64,000 bases of DNA, from contig NZ_JPWI01000001.1 of NCBI RefSeq assembly GCF_003326795.1, forward strand, positions 682,001 through 746,000, in the 5' to 3' direction. Positions 9,263-17,615 of the stretch are shown here, in pieces; position 1 is the first letter of the stretch, and each line of letters starts with the position of its first letter. The DNA is from Thalassospira profundimaris (lineage in GTDB: Bacteria; Pseudomonadota; Alphaproteobacteria; Rhodospirillales; Thalassospiraceae). The notes beneath the pieces are model-generated. The model was not told the DNA's origin, did no database searches, and was given only the letters and a program-made list of their open reading frames with translations. The position numbers and the translations under genes were made by a program.

Positions 9263-10294
9263 ATGTTTGGTGCTGTTCTTTCGCCACTTAACCGTCGTCG
9301 CGTGGCAAACTTCAAGTCCAACAAGCGCGGCTACTGGTCACTTGTGATCTTTACCGTGCTATTTGTGATTTGCCTGTTTGCCGAACTGATCGCCAATGAC
9401 AAGCCAATCTTCGTCAAATATGACGATAACTGGTATATGCCGATCTTTTCCGACCATCCGGAAACCACCTATGGCGGCGATTTCGATGTCGAGACCGACT
9501 TTTATGACCCCTATATTCAGGGCAAGATCGACCATCATGGCTTTGCCATCTGGCCACTGATCCCGTTTTCCTATGACACCATCGATTTTGAAATGCGCGA
9601 ACCGCAACCAGCGCCACCGTCTTCGCGCCATCTGCTCGGCACGGATGAATTGGGGCGTGATGTGTTGGCGCGTCTGATCTATGGCTTCCGGATATCGATC
9701 CTGTTTGGTCTTGCACTGACTGCGATCAGTTCCGTGATCGGCATCGCCGCAGGTGCGGTACAGGGCTATTTCGGGGGCTGGGTCGATCTTGGCTTCCAGC
9801 GCGTGATCGAAATCTGGGGTGGCCTGCCGCAACTCTTTATTCTGATCATCCTTGCCAGCCTGTTTGCGCCGGGTTTCTGGACGCTTTTGTTCATTCTGGT
9901 GCTGTTTAGCTGGATGAGTTTGACCGGGCTTGTACGTGCGGAATTCCTGCGTGCGCGCAATTTTGAATATGTTCGTGCGGCAAGGGCGCTTGGCATGACC
10001 GATTACCGGATCATGTATCGCCATGTTCTGCCCAACGCGATGGTCGCGACCATTACCTTCCTGCCATTTGTGTTGAATGGCTCAATCGTTGCTCTGACCT
10101 CGCTCGACTTCCTGTCGCTTGGCTTGCCACCGGGATCGCCATCACTTGGTGAATTGCTTTCGCAGGGCAAGAACAACCTGCAAGCCCCCTGGCTTGGCAT
10201 GACGGCCTTCTTTGCCATCGCGGTGATGCTCAGTCTTCTGATCTTTATCGGCGAAGCTGTCCGTGACGCGTTCGATCCGCGCAAGACATTTTAG
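9263..10294 (+). CDS. yejE: Peptide ABC transporter permease YejE
   Basis: A 343-residue permease partner of YejB. The ATG at 9263 has GGGGAA 6 nt upstream, overlapping the yejB stop region; an in-frame TTG at 9257 is less likely. It begins with LNRRRVANFKSNKRGYWSL and a transmembrane helix. A large periplasmic domain then contains DDNWYMPIFSDHPETTYGGD, a YejE hallmark. The membrane domain has HLLGTDELGRDVLARLIYG and the EAA-like segment ARALGMTDYRIMYRHVLPNA. Its TAG stop (10292-10294) lies inside the left terminal repeat of an inserted inverted-repeat element, so the last residues may have been set by that insertion. Confidence 0.96.
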   Translation: MFGAVLSPLNRRRVANFKSNKRGYWSLVIFTVLFVICLFAELIANDKPIFVKYDDNWYMPIFSDHPETTYGGDFDVETDFYDPYIQGKIDHHGFAIWPLIPFSYDTIDFEMREPQPAPPSSRHLLGTDELGRDVLARLIYGFRISILFGLALTAISSVIGIAAGAVQGYFGGWVDLGFQRVIEIWGGLPQLFILIILASLFAPGFWTLLFILVLFSWMSLTGLVRAEFLRARNFEYVRAARALGMTDYRIMYRHVLPNAMVATITFLPFVLNGSIVALTSLDFLSLGLPPGSPSLGELLSQGKNNLQAPWLGMTAFFAIAVMLSLLIFIGEAVRDAFDPRKTF

Positions 10295-10558
10295 GGTCAG
10301 GGCCTATGAATTTGATTGGAATGGCAAAGTTTATATTTGTGAAATCCAAGAAAAATCCCGCCGGGCGGGTTGGTATCCCGTACAAGGGATTTGACGTCGG
10401 AGTTTGCAAATATAAACTTTGTCATTCAGATCGATCAGATTTGCACGGGCTACGTTGTCGCAAAACCTTGAAAGATACTTATCTGTCGGCGGTTTCGCTT
10501 CGCGTATCCGCACAAATCTTATCGACCATTCAAGCCAAATTCATAGGCCCTGACCCTA
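10292..10558. mobile_element. MITE-like element with long terminal inverted repeats between yejE and yejF
   Basis: The 263-bp core (10294-10556) is flanked on each side by TA. Its ends are inverted copies: GGGTCAGGGCCTATGAATTT at the left and its reverse complement at the right, perfect over more than 20 bp and recognisable over about 35 bp. Inside is a second inverted pair, 10319-10339 versus 10407-10427, identical at 20 of 21 positions (core AAAGTTTATATTTG). A GC-rich palindrome (CCCGCCGGGCGGG) and a small ATCCC/GGGAT hairpin are also present. No transposase is encoded. Size, repeats and TA flanks fit a miniature inverted-repeat element mobilised by an IS630- or IS5-type transposase. As RNA the whole element could fold into one long stem inside the yej transcript. 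Confidence 0.78.
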
Positions 10559-10571
10559 AGGAACCTGTAAA

Positions 10572-12206
10572 ATGACAGAGCAATCAGCCAACCAGCTGCT
10601 CCTTGATGTCAGCAATCTTTCGGTCAATTTCGGCGATGTGCATGCCGTCAAGGGGGTGTCATTTTCGATAGGGCGCGGCGAAACCATGGCACTGGTCGGC
10701 GAAAGCGGATCGGGCAAATCGGTCACCGCCCTTTCGATCCTGCAATTGCTGCCCTATCCACGCGCGACCCATCCATCGGGCTCGATCACATTTGACGGTC
10801 AGGAAATGGTCGGTGCCGAAGAGCGGACCTTGCGCAAGATCCGTGGCAACCGGATTTCGATGATCTTTCAGGAACCGATGACGTCGCTTAATCCGCTGCA
10901 CAATATTGAAAAGCAGATCGGCGAAGTCTTGCTTCTCCACAAGGGCCTGCGTGGGGCCAAGGCGCGTGCGCGTATTCTGGAATTGCTTGATCTGGTCGGT
11001 ATTCCTGATCCGGCGTCACGGCTCAAGGCGCTTCCACATGAGCTTTCCGGCGGTCAGCGCCAGCGTGTCATGATCGCCATGGCGCTTGCCAATGAACCGG
11101 AACTGCTGATTGCTGACGAGCCGACCACGGCCCTTGATGTCACCATTCAGGCCCAGATTCTTGAATTGCTTCAGGACCTGCAGAACAAGCTTGGCATGGC
11201 GTTGCTGCTGATCACCCATGATCTGCAAATTGTTCAGAAAATGGCCAGAAGCGTCTGCGTGATGAAGGATGGCGAGATCGTTGAACGCGGTGTCGGACAT
11301 GGTCTTTTTGAACATCCCAGACATCCCTATACCCAAAAGCTGCTTGCAGCCGTTCCCAGCGGCAACGCGCCGGAACTGCCGGAAAATGCCACGGAGCTGC
11401 TCGAAACCAGCAATATTCAGGTGCGCTTTCCGATTGGCCGCAAGGGGATTCTGGGCCGTCCGGAACGCTATCTTGATGCAGTCGACAACATTTCCCTGTC
11501 GCTTAAACAGGGGGAAACCCTTGGGATTGTGGGCGAAAGCGGATCGGGCAAGACAACCCTTGCCATGGCCATCCTGCGTCTGTTGAAATCTGAGGGTGAT
11601 ATAAAGTTTGCGGGCGAGGATATCCGCAAATATGCCGGTGCCGATTTGCGCAAGCTGCGCCGTGACATGCAGGTCGTGTTTCAGGATCCGTTCGGCTCGC
11701 TTAGCCCGCGCATGTCGATCGCCCAGATTGTCGGTGAGGGGCTTGAAATTCACGAGCCTGACCTGACACCTGCCGAACGCGAAGCCCGTATTGCCGAGGC
11801 CCTCAACGAAGTCGATCTGCCGCAAAATGCCATGGATCGTTACCCGCATGAATTTTCCGGTGGCCAGCGACAGCGCATTTCAATCGCCCGGGCACTGGTT
11901 TTGAAACCACGCTTTATCGTACTGGATGAACCGACATCGGCGCTTGATATGTCCGTGCAGGCGCAGATTGTCGAATTGCTGCGTGATTTGCAGGCCCGCC
12001 ACAAGATGGCCTATCTGTTTATCAGTCATGATTTGCGGGTTGTGCGGGCATTGTCTCATCGCGTGATGGTCATGCAGGGTGGAAAACTGGTCGAAAGCGG
12101 TGCCGCGACGGATGTCTTTGATAACCCGCAACAGCCCTATACCAAGGCGCTTTTGGCGGCGGCCCTTGATCTTAAGGCCGCCGGGACAGATTTTGTCAGT
12201 AACTGA
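10572..12206 (+). CDS. yejF: Peptide ABC transporter ATP-binding protein YejF (two ATPase domains)
   Basis: A 544-residue cytoplasmic ATPase with two complete nucleotide-binding domains. Domain 1 has Walker A GESGSGKS (about residue 42), signature LSGGQRQR and Walker B LLIADEPT. Domain 2 has GESGSGKT (about residue 318), FSGGQRQR and FIVLDEPTSALD. Each is followed by the oligopeptide-transporter C-terminal segment (HPRHPYTQKLL, NPQQPYTKALL). It powers YejBE. The ribosome site AAGGAA (10558-10563) lies immediately outside the right repeat of the inserted element, so the insertion spared it. It belongs to the yejABEF operon unless the element's stem terminates or processes the message. Confidence 0.96.
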   Translation: MTEQSANQLLLDVSNLSVNFGDVHAVKGVSFSIGRGETMALVGESGSGKSVTALSILQLLPYPRATHPSGSITFDGQEMVGAEERTLRKIRGNRISMIFQEPMTSLNPLHNIEKQIGEVLLLHKGLRGAKARARILELLDLVGIPDPASRLKALPHELSGGQRQRVMIAMALANEPELLIADEPTTALDVTIQAQILELLQDLQNKLGMALLLITHDLQIVQKMARSVCVMKDGEIVERGVGHGLFEHPRHPYTQKLLAAVPSGNAPELPENATELLETSNIQVRFPIGRKGILGRPERYLDAVDNISLSLKQGETLGIVGESGSGKTTLAMAILRLLKSEGDIKFAGEDIRKYAGADLRKLRRDMQVVFQDPFGSLSPRMSIAQIVGEGLEIHEPDLTPAEREARIAEALNEVDLPQNAMDRYPHEFSGGQRQRISIARALVLKPRFIVLDEPTSALDMSVQAQIVELLRDLQARHKMAYLFISHDLRVVRALSHRVMVMQGGKLVESGAATDVFDNPQQPYTKALLAAALDLKAAGTDFVSN

Positions 12207-12273
12207 TAACGACAAAGCGCCATCAAACCTGTTAGAACAGGATCGGAAAAGGGAATGAAAACAGGGTAGTAAA

Positions 12274-12972
12274 GTGAATATGCTGTCGCCTATGAGCAAA
12301 TGGTCAAACAGTGTGTGTTTCTGGGGCAAGGTCATGTTTTTGACCATGCTTCTGGCGATCCTTGTGGTCGCACCCCTGTCTGGTCCTGCCCATGCCAGCA
12401 GCAAAAAGACCGAACCGGCGACCGAGGAACCGGCAAAGAACGCCAAGCCGGAAATCCCCGAGACGGTCATTATTCCCGATCCTGTATCGCTGACCATTGT
12501 ACTGCCGAAATCCGGTGCCATTCGCCAGATTGTGCTCAATATCTGGCTTGAAGCGCAGTCCAAACAGGCTGTGCCGGTGATTGAACATAACCTGCCCAAG
12601 ATTATTAACGGCTTTCTGGTCGATCTGCAGCGCTTGATGTATCGCGATACCCAACAGCGTTTTGAAACCCGTGAGCCGGGCAAACGGTCCTTCAAATATG
12701 CGGCACCAGGTCTGCTGCCACCTCCGCCCCCCAAGACCGAAGAAGAACTTGCAGCCGAGGCCGAAGCAGTCGAAGCCGCTAAGGAAAAAGGCGAGGAAAT
12801 CGTTCCCGAACTGCCATTCAGCCCGTTTGCGCCTGTACCCAACCGTTATTTCGCGGCCCTTCAGAACAAGCTTCTGCAAACAGGGCAGACTTTTCTGCCG
12901 CCCGATACACTCCGTTCGGTCCAGGTGCGCATGTTCTATGATTTCTGGCCGGGCGACGCCAAGCCGCGCTGA
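12274..12972 (+). CDS. Exported or membrane-anchored protein of unknown function, FliL-like pattern
   Basis: A 232-residue protein. A GTG at 12274 follows AGGG by a normal distance; an ATG two codons later is possible. One hydrophobic segment (FWGKVMFLTMLLAILVVAPL, residues about 16-35) acts as signal or anchor, followed by a charged Lys/Glu/Pro linker. The core (VSLTIVLPKSGAIRQIVLNI, then HNLPKIINGFLVDLQRLMYRD) and the C-terminal LRSVQVRMFYDFW follow the order seen in FliL-type stator-associated proteins, including strand-helix-helix-strand. This similarity is by eye only. An acidic Ala/Glu insert at about 150-175 is unusual. It follows yejF by 67 nt on the same strand and may be cotranscribed. 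Confidence 0.7.
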   Translation: MNMLSPMSKWSNSVCFWGKVMFLTMLLAILVVAPLSGPAHASSKKTEPATEEPAKNAKPEIPETVIIPDPVSLTIVLPKSGAIRQIVLNIWLEAQSKQAVPVIEHNLPKIINGFLVDLQRLMYRDTQQRFETREPGKRSFKYAAPGLLPPPPPKTEEELAAEAEAVEAAKEKGEEIVPELPFSPFAPVPNRYFAALQNKLLQTGQTFLPPDTLRSVQVRMFYDFWPGDAKPR

Positions 12973-13086
12973 TCTTTCTGCCTGACCCGTCCCTGACCGA
13001 TGACGCATGGGCCAGTTGCGCAGGACGCAATTGTGCCATGGCATGTCTGTGATATTCCGGTTCGGTCAAAGTCCCGGAGCATCTCC

Positions 13087-13758
13087 ATGTCGTTCGAAGT
13101 CTGGCTGAGTTTCACCCTCCTTGTCTTTTTGCTGGTCCTCACACCGGGGCCGAGCATTCTGATCGGCATGTCCCATGCGTTGCGTTATGGCGCGCGACCG
13201 ACCCTGATGACCGCTCTTGGTGATGTCACCGCCAACATGATCCAGATGGTGATTGCGGCCGTCGGATTGGGTGCGGTTCTGGCGACATCGACGGTGGCGT
13301 TCGGGGTGGTCAAATGGTGCGGGGTGGTGTTCTTGCTGGTGATCGGATTGCTGTCATTCTTCCGTAAGCCCAAGAAATCAAACGATAAGAACGATATCGA
13401 AATGAATATTTCCGGTGCCTGTGAAGTCGTCAGCCATCGAAAACTTTTCCGCGAAGGCTTCCTTGTTGCGGCGGGAAATCCCAAGGCGATTGCCTTTTTC
13501 GGGGCGCTGTTTCCGCAATTTGTCAATCCGGCGGCACCACTTGCACCACAGTTGCTGACTCTCGGGGCTACCTTTGTTGTTCTTGATTACAGTTTCGTAA
13601 TGATTTACGCGATGGGCGCTGCACGCATCATGCCCTGGCTGATCAAACGCGGCGGCAATAACGTGGTTGCACGTGTATCCGGGGCCATTTTGATCGTTGC
13701 GGCAGGCCTTTTATCGCTGATCGAGATGCCGGTAAGCGTTGCAGCTTCCCGTTTCTAG
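13087..13758 (+). CDS. LysE/RhtB-family amino-acid exporter
   Basis: A 223-residue inner-membrane exporter with about six hydrophobic helices. The ATG at 13087 follows GGAG by 8 nt; an in-frame upstream start at 13000 would add 29 non-conserved residues. The N-terminal LTPGPSILIGMSHALRYG carries the family's TPGP motif in helix 1, and GNPKAIAFFGALFPQFV is the conserved GNPK..FF.ALFPQF motif of helix 4. Family members export homoserine, threonine, lysine or similar compounds; the substrate is not predictable. It is likely monocistronic, with a hairpin and T-run just downstream. Confidence 0.92.
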   Translation: MSFEVWLSFTLLVFLLVLTPGPSILIGMSHALRYGARPTLMTALGDVTANMIQMVIAAVGLGAVLATSTVAFGVVKWCGVVFLLVIGLLSFFRKPKKSNDKNDIEMNISGACEVVSHRKLFREGFLVAAGNPKAIAFFGALFPQFVNPAAPLAPQLLTLGATFVVLDYSFVMIYAMGAARIMPWLIKRGGNNVVARVSGAILIVAAGLLSLIEMPVSVAASRF

Positions 13759-13772
13759 GTAGGATGCGCTTT

Positions 13773-13805
13773 CGACCTTTCAGGGGCGGAAAGGTCGGAA
13801 ATTTT
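13773..13805 (+). terminator. Probable terminator after LysE gene
   Basis: CGACCTTTC / GAAAGGTCG (9-bp stem, 7-nt loop) is followed by GAAATTTT. The T-run is short and offset, so confidence is moderate. From here to 14067 nothing else is recognisable; the stretch is AT-rich and lies between convergent genes. Confidence 0.55.
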
Positions 13806-14067
13806 GCATTCCTAATATGCGTAATCCGGCCTAACTATCTGAAAGAAAAATAAAATATCTGGATGTGGCACATCTGACATTTGCTGCGCTTACAAACCGA
13901 CTGGTCTGTATATAGCAGATTTTTGCCATATCAGATTTTTTGAATTCAAAATGGGGAAGAATTGCTGCCCTAACTGCCAGATTTTGTATTTTCTGGGCGA
14001 CCAGACTGCGCTGATCGGGGCATTTTGATCGTTTTGCGGGCGGCGAAACCCGTCTTTTGCGATCCGT

Positions 14068-14415
14068 TTATTCGGTCTCGAGGCCAGCCGATACGATGAT
14101 ATCGCCAAATTCACGCAGGAAGACAGATCCCTTGACCGTCCGCTGGATCAGAACCGAACGGCGGTCTTCTTCATCGACCTTGCGTTTGACCATGCCAAGC
14201 GAGCTCAGGCGATCAAGGGCGCGGGTAATGGCAGGTTTGGAGATGTTAAGCGCTTCTGACAGGCCGCGTACCGTATGCGGGGCCGGGGTCAGGTAAACAT
14301 TCAGCAACAAAGCCATCTGTCGGGCAGAAAGATCGGGAGAATCCCGACGCACACTTTCTACAATCGCGATACGCCAAAGGTCGAGTGCCTGAGACGGTTT
14401 GATCTCGATCGACAT
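14068..14415 (-). CDS. MarR-family winged-helix regulator (short)
   Basis: A 115-residue protein starting MSIEIKPSQALDLWRIAIVE (ATG at 14413-14415 complement; an in-frame TTG lies five codons upstream). The DNA-binding part is clear: VRGLSEALNISKPAITRALDRLSSLG as helix-turn-helix (residues about 54-79) and KVDEEDRRSVLIQ as wing. It is shorter than usual, with reduced dimerisation helices. It is followed on the opposite side by an M17 aminopeptidase gene transcribed the same way 105 bp upstream, so the two may be co-regulated. A small inverted repeat (14439-14452) upstream could be its operator. The ligand is unknown. Confidence 0.88.
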   Translation of the reverse strand: MSIEIKPSQALDLWRIAIVESVRRDSPDLSARQMALLLNVYLTPAPHTVRGLSEALNISKPAITRALDRLSSLGMVKRKVDEEDRRSVLIQRTVKGSVFLREFGDIIVSAGLETE

Positions 14416-14438
14416 GCTTGTGCCCAACAATTAATTTG

Positions 14439-14452
14439 TTACGAATACGTAA
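14439..14452. promoter_or_regulatory. Inverted repeat upstream of MarR gene, possible operator
   Basis: TTACG-AATA-CGTAA is a perfect 5-4-5 dyad located 24 bp upstream of the MarR gene's ATG. Its place suits an autoregulatory operator, but it is short and could occur by chance. Confidence 0.35.
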
Positions 14453-14519
14453 TCTGTCTACCTGACCCCTGTGCATATGTCAAAGGTCTTATTGGAAAAT
14501 ATGCAATTTACGGTTTGGT

Positions 14520-15920
14520 TTACTTACCGAAACGATCCTCGATCAGCTTGAAGGCTGCGCGGATTCCCTGTGCTTCGCCACCGGTCGGACGTCCCGGACG
14601 ATCCGTCGGGTTCCAGGCCATCAGGTCGATATGTGCCCAGCTTTTTGCCCCTTCGACAAAGCGGTCAAGGAACAGGGCGGCAATGATCGCCCCGCCAAAG
14701 GGCGAACCGGAAATGTTGTTCATGTCCGCTGCCTTGCTATCAAGCTGCGGGCGATATTCATCCCACAGCGGCAAGCGCCACAGCGGATCATGAAGCGCCA
14801 GACCATTTTCCATCAGGCCATTGGCCAGATCATCATCATTGGAAAACAGGGCAGGCAGACCAAGACCAAGGGCCACACGCGCCGCCCCGGTCAGGGTCGC
14901 GAAATCAAGGATCAGTTCCGGGTTCTCCGACGCGGCCTCGGTCAGGGCATCAGACAGCACAATACGGCCTTCGGCATCGGTATTGCCGACTTCAACAGTC
15001 AGACCCTTGCGGGTTTTGAGAATGTCACTCGGGCGATAGGCACGACCCGATACCATATTCTCAACTGCGGGGATCAGAACGCGCAACCGCACCGGCAGGT
15101 TGGCCGCCATGATCATGCGCGCAAGGCCAAGAACCTGTGCCGAGCCACCCATGTCCTTTTTCATCAAAAGCATGTTGCTTGACGGTTTAAGGTCATAGCC
15201 ACCGGTGTCAAAACACACACCCTTGCCGACCAGCGTGATTTTCGGTGCGTCCGCATCGCCCCATACCAGATCAATCAGGCGCGGATCGCGGTCACTGCCA
15301 TACCCGACCGTGTGAATGGCCGGATAATTCTGTTTCAAAAGGTCATCGCCAACAATCGCGCTGACCCTGGCGCCGAATTCCTCGCCAAGGGCGCGTGCGG
15401 CGGCTTCAAGCTCTGCCGGGCCCATGTCATTGGCCGGAATATTGATCAGATCACGCGCAAGTCCGATGCCGCGTGCAGTGTTTTCTGCGCGCTTGGCGGC
15501 TTCGATGTCGTGAAGGGCGATCTTTGCGCGTTTGTCCTTCTTGCCGTCATCCTTGCGATAGCGATCAAAACGATAGCCCCCAAGATAAAGCCCAAGCGCT
15601 GCCTTTTCATAAAGGGCGGCATTGTCGCTGATGCTATCAGAAAGGCCATAGACCCCTTCGGGAAGGCTGGTCGGCAGTCCGGCGAAATCCCAGATCGCCT
15701 TGGCATCATCAACATAGCCGATCAGGACCGATCCGAACGCTCCATTCGATCCCGGCAGGGCAAGCTGCGTTCCGCGCTTTGCCTCGTAACCGTTTGCCGC
15801 CACCCATGCCTTGGTCGTTTCGGACTGATCGGCAAGCCAGCTTTCAAACTCGCTTTCGACAATCGGGGTGATGGTGATCGGGTTGGTGGAACTGTCGCGT
15901 GCGATGATGTGATCGAACAA
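14520..15920 (-). CDS. Leucyl aminopeptidase family protein (peptidase M17), TTG start
   Basis: A 466-residue cytosolic two-metal aminopeptidase that removes N-terminal residues from peptides. The catalytic domain shows GKGVCFDTGGYDLKPS, KKDMGGSAQVLGLA and the M17 signature NTDAEGRIVLSDAL (about residue 322), which together supply the metal-binding Lys, Asp and Glu residues. No ATG exists near the family start. The best start is TTG (15918-15920 complement), preceded by AGGGAAG 7 nt upstream and giving LFDHIIARD at the N-terminus. The frame stays open upstream to about 16469, but that extension has no family similarity and overlaps another gene. It is shorter than E. coli PepA (503) and matches the alphaproteobacterial branch. 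Confidence 0.93.
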   Translation of the reverse strand: MFDHIIARDSSTNPITITPIVESEFESWLADQSETTKAWVAANGYEAKRGTQLALPGSNGAFGSVLIGYVDDAKAIWDFAGLPTSLPEGVYGLSDSISDNAALYEKAALGLYLGGYRFDRYRKDDGKKDKRAKIALHDIEAAKRAENTARGIGLARDLINIPANDMGPAELEAAARALGEEFGARVSAIVGDDLLKQNYPAIHTVGYGSDRDPRLIDLVWGDADAPKITLVGKGVCFDTGGYDLKPSSNMLLMKKDMGGSAQVLGLARMIMAANLPVRLRVLIPAVENMVSGRAYRPSDILKTRKGLTVEVGNTDAEGRIVLSDALTEAASENPELILDFATLTGAARVALGLGLPALFSNDDDLANGLMENGLALHDPLWRLPLWDEYRPQLDSKAADMNNISGSPFGGAIIAALFLDRFVEGAKSWAHIDLMAWNPTDRPGRPTGGEAQGIRAAFKLIEDRFGK

Positions 15921-16243
15921 TTTAAGTCTTCCCTGCTGGTGACGTGGGATGGTGTTGTGTCGAGGAGGCGGGGTTAAACATCCGCCCCCGGACAGGATTT
16001 GATGATTGATCTTACGGCTGCCACCGGTCCAGAGCAATTCCGGAAAACAAATAGCCGCAAACAGGATCAGTATATGGCCCCCGATCCTGAAAGATCGATC
16101 CGGGGCAAGACGGATATGAAATTTCCCCGGATAATAAGGACGTTCGGGGCACTGGAACCGGTAGGTCAATTTCATCAAAGCGGACTTGAACCCGGCTTTT
16201 AAACCGCTGATAGTGTTTGACCCAGTGTCATAGCCCCCCCAAC
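15921..16243. other. Intergenic region, divergent promoters expected
   Basis: This 323-bp gap separates the divergent aminopeptidase and glutathione-transferase genes, so both promoters should be here. A weak dyad (CCCCGATC ... GATCCGGGG, about 16078-16105) is visible. No convincing -35/-10 pair or gene was recognised. Confidence 0.4.
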
Positions 16244-16918
16244 ATGAAAGACACCCGCATGGAAACGCGCCCCGTTCTTTATATCGGCAATAAAAACTAT
16301 TCTTCCTGGTCGCTCCGCGCCTGGCTTGGCCTGAAAGTCGCCGGGATTGATTTCGAAGAACGCCTGATCGCGTTGCGCAGCGATGAATGGGCGGCCAAGG
16401 CGCCGGTCTTTTCGCCAACCGCCAAGGTCCCGGTATATTTTGATGGCAGCAAAACCATCTGGGAGGCATTGGGCATCCTTGAATATATCGCCGATAGCCG
16501 CCCCGATACGCTGCTTTGGCCGCTTGATATGGATGTACGGGCGATTGCGCGTTCCGTGTCGCTTGAAATGCATGGCGGGTTTGGGCCCCTTCGCACGCAC
16601 ATGCCGATGAATTGCCGCAAAAGCCTGCCCGGCCTTGGTCGCAAGGACGGCGTGGACAAGGACATCGCCCGCATCGGTGAAATCTTCAAAATGTGCCGCA
16701 CCCGGTACGGGCAGGGCGGTGATTTCCTGTTTGGCGATTTTTCGATTGCGGACGCCATGTATGCGCCGGTGGTGACGCGTTTCAAGACCTATGGCGTGGA
16801 TCTTGATCCGGTTGGCAATGCCTATATGCAGGCCATCCTTGAATTGCCCGCCATGAAGGAATGGTATGCGGCGGCGGCCACCGAAGAATGGGTGATCGAC
16901 GATTCCGAGGTGAAGTAA
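16244..16918 (+). CDS. Glutathione S-transferase family protein
   Basis: A 224-residue cytosolic protein with an N-terminal thioredoxin-like domain. NKNYSSWSLRAWLGLKVAGI (residues about 13-32) carries the catalytic-type Ser, AKVPVYFDG the cis-Pro, and the glutathione gamma-Glu contact region lies in IWEALGILEYIAD. An all-helical C-terminal domain follows (FLFGDFSIADAMYAPVVTR, with the N-capping box). Start choice between ATG 16244 and ATG 16259 is open, as no strong ribosome site is seen. The next gene begins 3 nt after its stop, so the two form an operon with the UDG-like gene. The physiological substrate is unknown. Confidence 0.9.
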   Translation: MKDTRMETRPVLYIGNKNYSSWSLRAWLGLKVAGIDFEERLIALRSDEWAAKAPVFSPTAKVPVYFDGSKTIWEALGILEYIADSRPDTLLWPLDMDVRAIARSVSLEMHGGFGPLRTHMPMNCRKSLPGLGRKDGVDKDIARIGEIFKMCRTRYGQGGDFLFGDFSIADAMYAPVVTRFKTYGVDLDPVGNAYMQAILELPAMKEWYAAAATEEWVIDDSEVK

Positions 16919-16921
16919 CCC

Positions 16922-17557
16922 ATGACGGGTTTGCGTGGAGATCTTCCCGAAATTGACCCGCCGGCCGGGGATGCGGCACTTGATAGCCTTCTGGGCGATG
17001 TCCGGGCCTGCCGCATCTGTGCCGATACATTGCCGCTTGGCCCGCGTCCGGTCGTGCGCATGGCCAAGGGCGCGCGTATTCTGATCATCGGACAGGCGCC
17101 GGGCACCAAGGTCCATGAAACCGGGCTTCCCTGGAATGATGCATCGGGTGATCGTCTGCGCGACTGGCTGGATCTGTCGGTGGATGATTTCTATGACCCG
17201 GCCAAACTTGCCATCATGCCGATGGGCTTTTGCTATCCCGGCCGGTTTGAACGCGGCGGGGATTTGCCGCCCCGGCCAGAATGTGCCCCGGCCTGGCATG
17301 ATGCGCTTTTGGCCCATCTGCCCGATATCGAACTGACCCTTCTGATCGGGCAATATGCGCAACAACGCTATCTTGGTCCGCGTCGGGCCAAAACCATGAC
17401 AGAAACCGTGCATCGCTTTGCCGATTATCTGTCTGACAACCTGTTGCCGATGCCCCATCCAAGCTGGCGCAACACCGCATGGATGAAAAAGAATCCGTGG
17501 TTTGAAGCCGATCTTTTGCCGGTCCTTCGCCAACGGGTACACCGCCTGTTGGGCTAG
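16922..17557 (+). CDS. Uracil-DNA glycosylase superfamily protein
   Basis: A 211-residue protein. The motif GQAPGTKVHETGLPWND.SGDRLR (residues about 60-84) is the catalytic region of the family 4/5-like uracil-DNA glycosylase fold, and MPHPSWRNTAWMKKNPWF near the C-terminus contains the HPS motif that contacts the flipped base. CRIC near residue 34 retains two cysteines; the four-Cys iron-sulfur set of classic family 4 enzymes does not appear complete. The role is probably base-excision repair, but this subfamily is poorly characterised. It is tightly coupled to the preceding glutathione-transferase gene. Confidence 0.82.
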   Translation: MTGLRGDLPEIDPPAGDAALDSLLGDVRACRICADTLPLGPRPVVRMAKGARILIIGQAPGTKVHETGLPWNDASGDRLRDWLDLSVDDFYDPAKLAIMPMGFCYPGRFERGGDLPPRPECAPAWHDALLAHLPDIELTLLIGQYAQQRYLGPRRAKTMTETVHRFADYLSDNLLPMPHPSWRNTAWMKKNPWFEADLLPVLRQRVHRLLG

Positions 17558-17615
17558 GGTCTCTTTTGTGGTCCAATGATCTTTCGCCACCCCAAGAAAT
17601 ACGAGGCAAACCAGA

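Noticed and set aside
10306..10575. 89-codon open frame between yejE and yejF on plus, and a 60-codon frame on minus.
   Set aside because: Both lie inside the inverted-repeat element, show no family motif and overlap the repeat ends; they are by-products of the element.
13890..14114. 74-codon frame on minus downstream of the MarR gene.
   Set aside because: It overlaps the MarR 3' end, has no motif or ribosome site, and lies in AT-rich noncoding DNA.
15921..16469. Open upstream extension of the aminopeptidase frame.
   Set aside because: It has no similarity to M17 proteins, overlaps the glutathione-transferase gene, and a TTG with a good ribosome site explains the real start.
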